Below, one piece after another: positions 43,602-52,323 of a stretch of DNA of 64,000 bases. The position numbers and the translations under genes were made by a program. How positions within the stretch are numbered: the first letter of the stretch is position 1; the number at the start of each line of letters is the position of its first letter. The DNA is from Massilibacillus massiliensis. GTDB taxonomy: Bacteria > Bacillota > Negativicutes > FLKF01. Where the stretch lies: positions 3,043,516 to 3,107,515 of the forward strand of contig NZ_LT575483.1 of NCBI RefSeq assembly GCF_900086705.1, read 5' to 3'. Under the pieces are notes generated by a model. The model was not told the DNA's origin, did not search any database, and saw nothing but the letters and a program-made list of their open reading frames with translations.

Positions 43602-44906
43602 TCAGTTTTTTATTTTGGGGATTAACCAGTAAGATAAAACTCCCAGCATAGCAAAGATATAATAAATGATGGAAAAGGGAATATTCAAGTCGATTAGTCG
43701 TCCGGCTAGCGCAGGGCCGAAGGCTCCGCCCAGAAGATAAAATAGTGTAAAAATACCCATGCCTATACCAAGCTCTGCTACAGACAGCGTTGTTGACACT
43801 AAATTTCCACTGGCGGTCAACAGGCCGTTAAGCGCAAGCATAAAAATAATGACTACAAGGGCATCGACCCATGGTGGCAGGCTGGCAAACAGACCTAGAA
43901 GAATAAATCCGCTGATAAGGGAGTAATGAGAAATTTTAAGAATACATGAACTCCCATAATGATCGGTCCAGCGGCCAATAGAAGATCCGAGCATCGCAGC
44001 AACAGCAGCACCTGGCAATATAAGTATGCCAATTGTACTCGACGGCAAGTGGAAGGTGTGCTTCATTACGAACGGTAGTAGAAAGAATAATCCAGTGTTA
44101 CATACAAAAGTAAGAAAGCCTATCCACAAGATACGCAGGAAAGGAGCATTTCTTAGGAATGATACTTGAATAAAAGGCTGGGGTACTTTTTGGATATGAA
44201 TGTAAAATCCTGCAATAAGTGCAGCGCCGATAAAAAGGTATAACCAATGCATCGTTACGCCTAAGAGTATGCAAGCTAATCCTGCCGAGAACAGAACGGC
44301 TCCGAAAATATCGAAGGTCCCTCGGGTGTGCTCTAGGTCCGGAACATACTTGAGTATAAGAGGGACAAGCAAAAAGCTCGAACCCGATACCAAAAACAAG
44401 GCATGCCAGCCGGCGTATTGCTCGATAAATCCGCCAAACACAGGTCCGAAACCGGATGCAAAAGCAATGGAGGCGGAAAGCGCGCCAAGCACTTGCCCTC
44501 TGTTTTCTGAACCAAAATATACGGTTGCAAGTGTATAGGAGAGAGGGGAAATAGCTGATGCGCCTGCTGCCTGTAACAGTCTGCCACCGATTACCTGCCA
44601 GTAGGAAGGGGCAAAAAAGCCAACAATAGAGCCAATGGCAAAAAGAAATAATCCAATGACATATAAATGCCGAATAGAATACGACTCTGTTAATTTTCCA
44701 TAGGTTCCGGCTCCAATTGCCATCAAAATACTATAGCCGACCATTACCCAGCTCACCTGCGAAGAAGTGAGTGTGAAGGACGCGGCAATGGAGGGGATAG
44801 CCAAATTGAACATTGTTATATTCATATTTCCAAATAAGAAAAGCAAGCAAAGTATGCCAATTAGTTTGCGGTCACTTCTGGTTAAAGAGTTAGATATCCT
44901 GTCCAT
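43602..44906 (-). CDS. MFS multidrug-type efflux transporter
   Basis: A 434-residue protein with about 12 helices. The DHA-type exporter pattern is visible: FNLAIPSIAASF in helix 1, GYSILMAIGAGTYGKLTESY (motif A region), GGRLLQAAGASAISPLSYTL, and the drug-proton antiporter motif C region ASGFGPVFGGFIEQYAGW. Last gene of the operon amidase - AHL lactonase - MFS. May export breakdown products or the inducing compound. 14 bases after the lactonase stop. Confidence 0.85.
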   Translation of the reverse strand: MDRISNSLTRSDRKLIGILCLLFLFGNMNITMFNLAIPSIAASFTLTSSQVSWVMVGYSILMAIGAGTYGKLTESYSIRHLYVIGLFLFAIGSIVGFFAPSYWQVIGGRLLQAAGASAISPLSYTLATVYFGSENRGQVLGALSASIAFASGFGPVFGGFIEQYAGWHALFLVSGSSFLLVPLILKYVPDLEHTRGTFDIFGAVLFSAGLACILLGVTMHWLYLFIGAALIAGFYIHIQKVPQPFIQVSFLRNAPFLRILWIGFLTFVCNTGLFFLLPFVMKHTFHLPSSTIGILILPGAAVAAMLGSSIGRWTDHYGSSCILKISHYSLISGFILLGLFASLPPWVDALVVIIFMLALNGLLTASGNLVSTTLSVAELGIGMGIFTLFYLLGGAFGPALAGRLIDLNIPFSIIYYIFAMLGVLSYWLIPKIKN

Positions 44907-44920
44907 AAAAATGATTTACC

Positions 44921-45679
44921 TTAGAAGAATTCGGGGAATGTACGCAAGTTTTCTGCTTGCGATTTATCATGACCGAAGAAAATGATGGAAGGCTGGACAT
45001 CCTGAACTATTTCATGCAGATGTTGATTAGATTTTGAAGCTTGAGCAGAATCAAATGCCAAAAACGGTATATTATGTTCAAAGATATTTTTGTTGTAGGC
45101 TGCATCAATTGTCAGTAATATGGGTCCAGACTGTGGGGTTGTTACAAGCACAGATTGATGCCCTGGAGAGTGTCCCGGTGTAAATAGAATTTTAATTCCG
45201 GGTGCAATCTCATGGTCGCCTGCAATGATTTGGTATTTTAAATCAGGAGTCCTGCACTCAGGCGGTGCGTAATCTGCATTTTTCATGACGGCATCATACT
45301 CCGCACGCTGAATCATAATTGGCGTATTGCGAAAATGGCCGTTTCCGCCTGCATGATCTAGGTGTAAATGAGAGCTGATAACTGCCTGTATATCATCAGG
45401 CTGGTAACCAACGTGTTTTAGAATATTTACAATTCTATCTTTTTCCCGCATATTGGGAACACAGCGTCCTTCTCTGCGAGTACCTTTGTAATAATCAGGA
45501 TTATTGACAAAGCTATCGGGCATTCCGGTATCAATTAACAAGGGACCATCACTTGTTTCTATCAGGAAAGACCACACCGGCATTTCTAATAATTTGCCGG
45601 ATTCAAGTTTTTGATTGACTAAGGATTGATCAAGATAACAAGAACCAGCAGGTAACAAATACATTTTTTTTACTGTCAT
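44921..45679 (-). CDS. aiiA: N-acyl homoserine lactonase, AiiA type
   Basis: A 252-residue metallo-beta-lactamase fold enzyme strikingly like Bacillus AiiA: it starts MTVKKMYLLPAGSCYLDQSL and has EMPVWSFLIETSDGPLLIDT. The two-zinc site is complete: His104, His106, Asp108, His109 in SHLHLDHAGG, His170 in TPGHSPGHQS, Asp192 in TIDAAY and His237 in FFGHD, plus the active-site Tyr195. AiiA opens the lactone ring of acyl-homoserine lactones and so silences quorum signals of Gram-negative bacteria. Middle gene of the TetR-flanked operon. Cytoplasmic. Confidence 0.9.
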   Translation of the reverse strand: MTVKKMYLLPAGSCYLDQSLVNQKLESGKLLEMPVWSFLIETSDGPLLIDTGMPDSFVNNPDYYKGTRREGRCVPNMREKDRIVNILKHVGYQPDDIQAVISSHLHLDHAGGNGHFRNTPIMIQRAEYDAVMKNADYAPPECRTPDLKYQIIAGDHEIAPGIKILFTPGHSPGHQSVLVTTPQSGPILLTIDAAYNKNIFEHNIPFLAFDSAQASKSNQHLHEIVQDVQPSIIFFGHDKSQAENLRTFPEFF

Positions 45680-45801
45680 GGGTTATCACCCTCCATTATT
45701 AGATTATTTATTTTTTAGAAAAAGTTATTTTAAACAAGTTGGTGCAGCTTTTGTTAGCCGCCTTATAAAATCTATGTAGGTTTCACGGAATCTTATGCAG
45801 A

Positions 45802-47190
45802 CTACAAATCGGGGTGTCTTGTATGCCAGTTCGTGTTTAATTCATAAACGTATCCGATACCGAGTACGGTCGCCTCGTCGAAAGGCCGGCCGATCAATTG
45901 CATATTAACAGGCATCCCGGCGGGAGAAAAGCCACAAGGTATAGATAAGCTAGGCATGCCTGTCAGATTGGTCTGCGCAGTAAAGTTTGTCAACCGGAGC
46001 GCGTCCTCGTAATTGTCGGCACGTGGTGCGGTCAGTGGTGTTGCTGGTGTAAGCAGTACATCGACTCCGGATAATGCGTTAAGAAAGTCGTCCACAAATG
46101 CTTGACGAGCCCGTTGTGCCTGCAGGTAAGCAGATAACTGGAGTTGCTTGCTGCTATCGAGAAACATCCGCACATCAGAACCATAATCATTCGGACACGT
46201 TTCAAACCAATGCTTGTGGACCGCAAACATTTCACCCATCATGATGTCCATGGTTGCACTTTGCATATGCTTAATGAATGGTAGATCGACTTCGACGATG
46301 TCTGCGCCAAGCTCACGGAGTTTATGTATCGCCGCTTGCATAATCGTTTCTACATCAGGGCCCAAATTTTCGTAGTAATGTTGTATTGGCAGACCAATAC
46401 GTATACCATTCAGTTCATTCGGATATATCCGAATCCCGGGAGCAGGGAGATCAGCCGTCTCTTTGTCCTTCGAATCGCGACCAGACATGATATCCAAGCA
46501 CAAAGAGGCATCCATTACGCTGCGGGTTAAAGGTCCGGCGTGGTCGAGCGACCATGCCATTTCAATGATACCGTAGCGGCTAACCCGGCCATAGGTTGGT
46601 TTCATCCCGACAACTCCGCAGCAGGCGGCCGGAATACGGATCGATCCGCCTGTATCTGTTCCTGTGCCCAAATAAGCAAGTCCTGCTGCCACGGCGGCTC
46701 CTGAGCCTCCGCTTGATCCTCCAGGAGCCAGGTCAAGGTTCCATGGATTGTGGCAAGGACCAAAGTGTTCACTGCTTGTCGTCATCCCCGCAGCGAACTC
46801 GTGCGTCTGAACTTTACCGAGTAGCACAGCTCCGGCTTCTTGTAATTTGACTACGACAGTCGCGTCGTAATCGGGGACGAAATCTTTCAGTATTTTAGAA
46901 CCAGCTGTTGTCCGGATACCTTTGGTGTAGTAAAGGTCTTTATGTACGATTGGTATACCGTGCAGGGGGCTCTTATATTGTCCCTGCATAATTTCTTTTT
47001 CTGCCTGCTTTGCCTGTTTTATCGCAAGATCGACTGTTTGGGTAACGAATGCGTTTAACTTTGGGTTCAGCCGTTTACTGCGTGCCAGTGCGAGCGCAGT
47101 AAGTTCAACTGGGGATAATTCGCGTGTCTGGATCATTTTCGCCAAATCATAGATCGTGGCGAAGGAAAACTGAGAATCTAATTCTTTCAT
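45802..47190 (-). CDS. Amidase signature family enzyme
   Basis: A 462-residue amidase: catalytic Lys in GIPIVHKDLYYTKG, the Ser-rich loop LAPGGSSGGSGAAVAAGLAY with cis-Ser, and TGTDTGGSIRIPAACCGVVG with the nucleophile Ser. Related to GatA but probably a free amidase, since gatB/gatC are absent. In context it might cleave the amide of N-acyl-homoserine released by the lactonase next door; this is inference. ATG at 47190 after GAGGAGG; the longer frame starts upstream of that site. Confidence 0.85.
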   Translation of the reverse strand: MKELDSQFSFATIYDLAKMIQTRELSPVELTALALARSKRLNPKLNAFVTQTVDLAIKQAKQAEKEIMQGQYKSPLHGIPIVHKDLYYTKGIRTTAGSKILKDFVPDYDATVVVKLQEAGAVLLGKVQTHEFAAGMTTSSEHFGPCHNPWNLDLAPGGSSGGSGAAVAAGLAYLGTGTDTGGSIRIPAACCGVVGMKPTYGRVSRYGIIEMAWSLDHAGPLTRSVMDASLCLDIMSGRDSKDKETADLPAPGIRIYPNELNGIRIGLPIQHYYENLGPDVETIMQAAIHKLRELGADIVEVDLPFIKHMQSATMDIMMGEMFAVHKHWFETCPNDYGSDVRMFLDSSKQLQLSAYLQAQRARQAFVDDFLNALSGVDVLLTPATPLTAPRADNYEDALRLTNFTAQTNLTGMPSLSIPCGFSPAGMPVNMQLIGRPFDEATVLGIGYVYELNTNWHTRHPDL

Positions 47191-47251
47191 TTGTAACTGC
47201 CTCCTCGAATCAAATTGCTTTCTCATGAGAAATTTGCTATAATTTTAATCC

Positions 47252-47293
47252 GGACAATTTGTCCTGCGATAAATTATAGGGGACAAGTTGTCC
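47252..47293. promoter_or_regulatory. Twin palindromic operators between amidase and TetR genes
   Basis: GGACAATTTGTCC (47252-47264) and GGACAAGTTGTCC (47281-47293) are near-identical 13-bp palindromes, 29 bases apart, extended by CC on the outside. They lie in the divergent promoter region and are the obvious sites for the TetR protein at 47346. Confidence 0.8.
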
Positions 47294-47345
47294 GGATGTC
47301 AATAGATAATTTATAAATTTTTCATTTCAAAGAGGGTGGAATACA

Positions 47346-47957
47346 ATGAATAAAGTTAAAATACAAGAACAAGAATATTCGAAAAATCCTAAGGACGAAT
47401 TATTGCGACGGCGCATTTTGGAATCAGCTAAAGCACTCTTCATCGAACAAGGTGTTGAAAATATCAACATGCATCAGATTGCGAAAATGGCTGGAGTTGG
47501 GCAAGCCAGCTTATATCGCCGGTATAAAGAAAAAGGCGATGTTTGTATGGATATTGTACGCGAAGAGTGCCAACCGTTATTTGATGAAGGAAAAGCATAT
47601 CTGGTCCAAGCTGCTGATGTCTCTTCTTTGGAGCGTTTCTATCAGGTAATTGTTATATTTGTTGCTTTTTTGGAGAAAAAGTCTCCATGGCTTTGTGCAA
47701 CTAACCGAGCTACACCTGGATATCGCCCTCTGCAATCACCGTTATTTAATTGGATGCGTGACACATGCAGAAATTTATTGAATGAAGCCATCCAAGAGAA
47801 GGAAATAGAAGAGACGGACGTTTTATATACCGTTGAAATCTTACTGTCTGCACTCCAAAACATTGATTTTCATGCACAGGACCAAAACTATGGGACAGAG
47901 AGAATTCTACAAGGCTTACGGCGGATTTTCATTGAAGGATTAAAGAAATTAGACTGA
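47346..47957 (+). CDS. TetR family regulator of the lactonase operon
   Basis: A 203-residue regulator: LLRRRILESAKALFIEQGVE, INMHQIAKMAGVGQASLYRR (helix-turn-helix), then a ligand domain (about 70-200). Divergent to the amidase - lactonase - MFS operon with two palindromic operators in between. If the operon acts on acyl-homoserine lactones, this protein could be an AHL-responsive repressor. GAGGGTGG before ATG. Confidence 0.88.
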   Translation: MNKVKIQEQEYSKNPKDELLRRRILESAKALFIEQGVENINMHQIAKMAGVGQASLYRRYKEKGDVCMDIVREECQPLFDEGKAYLVQAADVSSLERFYQVIVIFVAFLEKKSPWLCATNRATPGYRPLQSPLFNWMRDTCRNLLNEAIQEKEIEETDVLYTVEILLSALQNIDFHAQDQNYGTERILQGLRRIFIEGLKKLD

Positions 47958-48146
47958 GTAGCGGTTCTCTTTGCCTAAAATGAAAGTTAAAAGGGGATGG
48001 CAGGAGAGATTCAAATGGTCCACTTAGGCGCTTTTTTTGCAAAATGAAGTCGATTTAAGGACATTGAACGTATTTATCAGATGGTGTTTTTCTGCTATAC
48101 TGTAGGTTATGCTTGTATTTTTAAAAAGTAAGGTGGAGTTTGTCAG

Positions 48147-49097
48147 ATGGATCTTAATGTTACCGTTATCGGTACGGTATTTATGGACTGCAAGGGGAGT
48201 GCTGAGATCGGTTATAATCCGGTTGGGCGCAATGTTGGCAGTATAGAATTTGTTCATGGTGGTGTTGCTCGTAATGTGGCGGAAAATCTTGCGGGTCTTG
48301 CTCTGCCGACAACGTTTATTTCCTCGGTCGACGAGACTGGAGTCGGTGAAGAAATCTTGCAGCGTCTTGAAGTGGCGGGGATCAATACCAAATATATCAG
48401 TAGTGTAGCATCACGGGGGATGGGCATGTGGCTTGTTGTTCTAGACGAAAAAGGGGATCTGGCAGGCTCCATTTCGCAGATGCCACGGCTCGATGTGCTC
48501 GATGAAATCATCACGGCGAACGGTGAGCGCTTTATCGGTGAAGCTTCGCATGTCGTGCTGGAACTCGATTTAAACGAAACGATTACGAGAAAAGCGTTAG
48601 CTTTGGCTAAAGAGAATAAAAAGCCGATTTATGGCATTCCGGGCAACCTTGAAGTTATTCGTAAAAACCTCGATATTTTAGCGGATATGGACTGTTTTAT
48701 CTGCAATGATATCGAGGCTGGACGTTTACTGGACGTAAATTTTTCGAAGATTGACGTTGCGATGGTCGAACGAGAAATTGTCCGTTTCGTCACAGAGACC
48801 AAGTTGAAATCCATGGTTATTACACTCGGCAGCAGGGGATCTGTCTACTATGATGCTTCTTCTAAGGCAGTGGGACACCAGGGCGTGTTTCAGGTTAAGA
48901 TGGTGGATTCTTCCGGCGCCGGTGACGCATTTTTCTCCGGTACGGTCATGGGCTTAATTCGCAAACTGCCTCTAGCTGAAAGCGTAATCTACGGCTCAAA
49001 GGTTGCCGCATGGACGATTGAAAGCCGGGAAAGCAATTGCCGCGATCTCAAAGCGCGCATGCAGACGGAGCAAATTTTCAAGAAATTGCGAGCCTGA
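48147..49097 (+). CDS. PfkB family carbohydrate/nucleoside kinase
   Basis: A 316-residue ribokinase-like kinase: GGVARNVAENLAGLALPTTF near the N terminus and the C-terminal VDSSGAGDAFFSGTVMGL with the catalytic Asp and anion hole. The GG-ARN start and general layout recall pseudouridine kinases, but ribokinase or fructokinase activity is possible. AAGGTGGAG before ATG. The 5' end and leader are duplicated at 40953-41189. Confidence 0.85.
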   Translation: MDLNVTVIGTVFMDCKGSAEIGYNPVGRNVGSIEFVHGGVARNVAENLAGLALPTTFISSVDETGVGEEILQRLEVAGINTKYISSVASRGMGMWLVVLDEKGDLAGSISQMPRLDVLDEIITANGERFIGEASHVVLELDLNETITRKALALAKENKKPIYGIPGNLEVIRKNLDILADMDCFICNDIEAGRLLDVNFSKIDVAMVEREIVRFVTETKLKSMVITLGSRGSVYYDASSKAVGHQGVFQVKMVDSSGAGDAFFSGTVMGLIRKLPLAESVIYGSKVAAWTIESRESNCRDLKARMQTEQIFKKLRA

Positions 49098-49236
49098 AAC
49101 AACGACTAAAATCGGTAAATATGATGAATATAATCATATAGTAAGTAGTCAAATGGACATAGAGTAGCGCAAGGGTTTTCTAATGATATTTGTATGATTA
49201 TGGAAAACGTGAATAGGAATTCTAATTTATAATAAT

Positions 49237-49463
49237 AAAAAGTGTGTGCCGCATTTTAATGCGACACACACTTTTTATTCGTTTCTTCGGCCTTTTCCAG
49301 AAAAATACGTTCCGAAGGATGAAAAATGAGTAGCTTACGTAAAGAAATCCGTTTGTCTGAGCGAAGCGAGTTAAGGATTTTAGTAAGCTGCTCATTTTTC
49401 AAGTGTTTTGGAGGATTTAGGACTAGACTTTTTGTTTCTTTTGTGTCAATGACAAAAGAAAAA
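49237..49463 (-). repeat. Modular covarying repeat, copy 4 (half element, modules D+B+F)
   Basis: D: AAAAAGTGTGTG...CACACACTTTTT around CGCATTTTAATGCG (49237-49275). Linker with TTTTCCAGAAAA. B: arms AAAAATGAGTAGCTTAC (49322-49338) and GTAAGCTGCTCATTTTT (49383-49399); the 44-base inner part is the same as in copy 1. F: TTTCTTTTGT pairs with ACAAAAGAAA around GTCAATG, where copies 1 and 2 have GTCCTTTTGG / CCAAAAGGAC. Modules A and C are absent. Follows the kinase gene. Confidence 0.85.
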
Positions 49464-49485
49464 CTTTATTTGTGATTTCGCTTAT

Positions 49486-49527
49486 CTTATAACAGGCAAA
49501 GTATACCCTCAAGAAGATTTAGGTTTG
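49486..49527 (-). repeat. Remnant copy of the antisense RNA promoter
   Basis: CTTATAACAGGCAAAGTATAC and TCAAGAAGATTTAG match 40419-40452. The -35 has changed from TTGACA to TTGAGG and the RNA body is absent. Confidence 0.6.
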
Positions 49528-49648
49528 GAGATATTTTTGCAGGAAAAAGTACATGTGCGGAAGAAAATTATGAAGTATACATGTTTAGGTATAATGTTGG
49601 AAATAGGTTTCGTGTGGTCGTGAAAATAAAAAAGGGAAGAGGGATAGT

Positions 49649-50446
49649 ATGAAAAAAAAGTTACAGAAAATCTTTATTTGTTTAGCTTTAGGGATGAGTT
49701 TTTGCACTGTAAATCAAGCATTTGCAAATAGTTTAGAACAGATTAATTCTACAGAAGAAAGTCATGTGATTGCGTATCCTGCTGATTATGACACGCGTTC
49801 GGAAGGCGCATCTGCTTATAATGGATTAGGCAATATTAAGCAATCGCTTTATTTTGCTGTGCAAGATTTTTATAATTTGCAGTCAACAGATTCATTAACG
49901 ATTCTCCCTCATTATAAGACATATCAGCAGACAACAGAAATAACCTGTGGGCCTGCGGCTGCTTTAACAGTTCTTGTTCACTATGGGAATACAAGCTGGA
50001 CTGAAAAAGAAATAGCGAAAATCATGGATACAAAACCTGCGGTGGGTACAGATACAGCAGGAATGGTTAAGTACTTCAAAAAAATTGGTTGGGATGTTAC
50101 ATCTAGTTTAAACAGCGCGGATGAAAACGGTACCTCATTTGCTAGTGTGAAAGATTTTAAAGAGTTTGTAATCGCAAATCTAAAAAATAATACGCCTATA
50201 CTGGTAGAAAATATTGATTGGGGCGGACATTGGCGCGTCATTATTGGGTATGATACTATGGGAACCGAAACAACTGCTGATGATGTTTTGATTTTAGCAG
50301 ATCCGTATGATACATCTGATCATTCTCAAGATGGGTATAATGTAAATTCGGTAGAACGGTTTTATTTTATGTGGTTTGATGCACATATGCTTCCTGAGGG
50401 TCAGCAAAATCAGCAATGGATTATAGCAAAACCACAGTCGAATTAA
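49649..50446 (+). CDS. Secreted C39-like cysteine peptidase
   Basis: A 265-residue exported protein: signal peptide (KIFICLALGMSFCTVNQAFA), then a papain-like C39 domain with catalytic Cys in TEITCGPAAALTVLVHYG, His in GGHWRVIIGYD and Asp/Asn region ILADPYDTSDH. C39-type domains cut leader peptides or act on peptidoglycan-linked peptides; here there is no ABC transporter fused, so a free periplasmic enzyme is likely. GGGAAGAGGG before ATG. A broken second copy is at 43108-43536. Confidence 0.75.
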   Translation: MKKKLQKIFICLALGMSFCTVNQAFANSLEQINSTEESHVIAYPADYDTRSEGASAYNGLGNIKQSLYFAVQDFYNLQSTDSLTILPHYKTYQQTTEITCGPAAALTVLVHYGNTSWTEKEIAKIMDTKPAVGTDTAGMVKYFKKIGWDVTSSLNSADENGTSFASVKDFKEFVIANLKNNTPILVENIDWGGHWRVIIGYDTMGTETTADDVLILADPYDTSDHSQDGYNVNSVERFYFMWFDAHMLPEGQQNQQWIIAKPQSN

Positions 50447-50496
50447 CAAGGGATCTGTGATAAAGAAATGCATTGTCGTAAATAAAGGAGGGTTTT

Positions 50497-51342
50497 ATGA
50501 TGAATAAATTGAGAAATATTCGTAAAGTTGTGACAGGTCAACAAACAGAGGATGGCGCCGGCGTAAAATTGGTGAGAGTAATCGGGCACGATGATACGAA
50601 GGACTTTGATCCCTTTCTCATGTTAGATGCTTTTGATTCGTTAGATCCCCAAGACTATATCAAAGGTTTTCCGTGGCATCCGCACCGCGGTATTGAGACA
50701 ATTACATATCTCATTGAAGGTGAGATTGAGCATGGAGACAGCCTCGGAAATACGGACAAGATTTTAACCGGAGAATGCCAGTGGATGACGGCTGGTTCTG
50801 GTATTCTTCATCAGGAGATGCCAAAACCGAGTGAAAGGATGCTTGGAGTTCAGCTCTGGCTGAATCTGCCGGCTAAAGATAAAATGGTGCCGCCCAAATA
50901 TCATGGAATACGTCAAGCGGACATTCCGGTGATAGATGAAGGAGAGCGACAGATCCATATCCTTGCCGGAGCGTACAATGGAAAACATGGAGCTTTGGAA
51001 GGTGACTATCGTAAGCCGTTGCTGCTGGATGTAGAGATAGCACCTGAGGCAGAGTGGTCACTGGATATTGCAGATAATACAACGCTGTTTGTTTATATTT
51101 TTCAGGGAGCAGGAACCTTTAGCAACGATAAGTTAATTTCCGCTAAGCATGCTGTGCTATTTGACGAATCGGGTACATTCTCGGTCAAAGCTTCTGATCA
51201 AGGGATACGGCTTTTCCTGATGGCAGGAGAACCTTTAAAAGAATCTATTGCCTGGGGTGGCCCAATCGTTATGAATACGCAGGAAGAATTGGAACTTGCA
51301 TTTCAGGAATTAAGGGAAGACAAATTTATTAAAAAGGCTTAA
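50497..51342 (+). CDS. Pirin family protein
   Basis: A 281-residue bicupin: FPWHPHRGIETITYLIEGEI and HGDSLGN carry the metal-binding His/Glu residues, WMTAGSGILHQEMP the second conserved block, and GVQLWLNLPAKDKMVPPKYH the pirin signature. Bacterial pirins have quercetinase or regulatory roles. Start after AAAGGAGGG, tandem ATG at 50497/50500. Confidence 0.9.
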   Translation: MMNKLRNIRKVVTGQQTEDGAGVKLVRVIGHDDTKDFDPFLMLDAFDSLDPQDYIKGFPWHPHRGIETITYLIEGEIEHGDSLGNTDKILTGECQWMTAGSGILHQEMPKPSERMLGVQLWLNLPAKDKMVPPKYHGIRQADIPVIDEGERQIHILAGAYNGKHGALEGDYRKPLLLDVEIAPEAEWSLDIADNTTLFVYIFQGAGTFSNDKLISAKHAVLFDESGTFSVKASDQGIRLFLMAGEPLKESIAWGGPIVMNTQEELELAFQELREDKFIKKA

Positions 51343-51431
51343 TCATTGGAGTAAACGGATGAAGTATTAATCAAAAGTAATAAAATTTGATTAGACTGTA
51401 ATCATTGACCATTTTCGTTATGCATGTAAAA

Positions 51432-51486
51432 ATACAGCAAATAGTCATACTCGGTTTGAGTGTGACTATTTGCTGTATAATCGTTT
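51432..51486 (+). terminator. Terminator after the pirin gene
   Basis: ATACAGCAAATAGTCA (51432-51447) pairs perfectly with TGACTATTTGCTGTAT (51463-51478), followed by AATCGTTTTG. It lies ahead of the next gene. Confidence 0.75.
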
Positions 51487-51569
51487 TGTATAGAGTTTGG
51501 ATATTTAAGGAAAAATACAGATGTAAAATCGAATGTAGTTTGCAAGATCAAATTAAAGGAGTGAAGCGT

Positions 51570-51959
51570 ATGGAGCAAGACTTAAGAAAACTTATAAAAA
51601 AGTGCGATGAGGCAATAAAGAATGAGGATTTTGACACTTTGATTAATTACTATACTGATGATGCAATTCTAGTTGTAAAGCCTGGCATGATTGCAAAGGG
51701 AAAAGATGAGATAAAAAGAGCATTTATTAAGATTGCAAAATACTTTAATAATAGCATTGTTCCGACGCAAGGAGAGATGGTTATTTTAGAAGCAGGGGAT
51801 ACTGCATTAGTTATTTCACAGACGATACTTAATGCAGATATAAAGGACTCTGAATTTTCAATGGATAGAAGGGCAACCTATGTGTTTAAGAAGCGTTCAA
51901 ATAATCAATGGCTTTGTGCAATTGATAATTCTTATGGCACAGAATTAATTAATAATTAG
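51570..51959 (+). CDS. NTF2-like (DUF4440/SnoaL type) protein
   Basis: A 129-residue cone-fold protein: [60 protein letters not shown]. Such proteins bind small molecules or act as isomerase-like enzymes; function not known. ATG at 51570 after AAAGGAG; the longer frame upstream runs through the terminator and is rejected. Confidence 0.75.
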   Translation: MEQDLRKLIKKCDEAIKNEDFDTLINYYTDDAILVVKPGMIAKGKDEIKRAFIKIAKYFNNSIVPTQGEMVILEAGDTALVISQTILNADIKDSEFSMDRRATYVFKKRSNNQWLCAIDNSYGTELINN

Positions 51960-52323
51960 CGAATGTGGAATTTATGAACTATGAAGTGTAAAAAATCATA
52001 ATTATAAAAATAATGATATAATATAGTTATCGGTAACTCAATTTCTATAATCATAAGACAAGCATCAAATCTATTTCTGGAACTATGGAACCCAATTTAG
52101 ATGAAGCTTGCACGGTGCGGGAAAGGTCGTTTAAACCGTGTTATAAGATCGTAGTCGTTGAAAGAGAAGGGGTTTTGTTCTGCCAAGCATTCAGGAACCA
52201 GTTGAGCGGTTGTTGAATAATATTTCTTCTCGAAGACTGAGTGTGTAAGGCTTTTCATCTTTATGCAGATTGAAGGTAACAAGAAGCTGACCAGTTACAG
52301 TTTGAAGGAGGTTTGCTAAGTAT
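51960..52323 (+). promoter_or_regulatory. Long leader of the DapB-like gene
   Basis: About 360 bases without a gene. TGATATAATATAG near 52013 is a likely -10, leaving a leader of about 290 bases. It includes CACGGT (about 52112) facing ACCGTG (about 52135) and other short stems, and GGAGG before the gene. No lysine-riboswitch or T-box signature could be recognised; a structured leader remains possible. Confidence 0.35.

Noticed and set aside
51405-51569. N-terminal extension of the NTF2-like protein
   Set aside because: It would translate the perfect 16-bp terminator hairpin; the ATG at 51570 has a good ribosome site.
51960-52323. Lysine riboswitch before the DapB-like gene
   Set aside because: The conserved L-box segments were not found; kept only as a leader of unknown structure.
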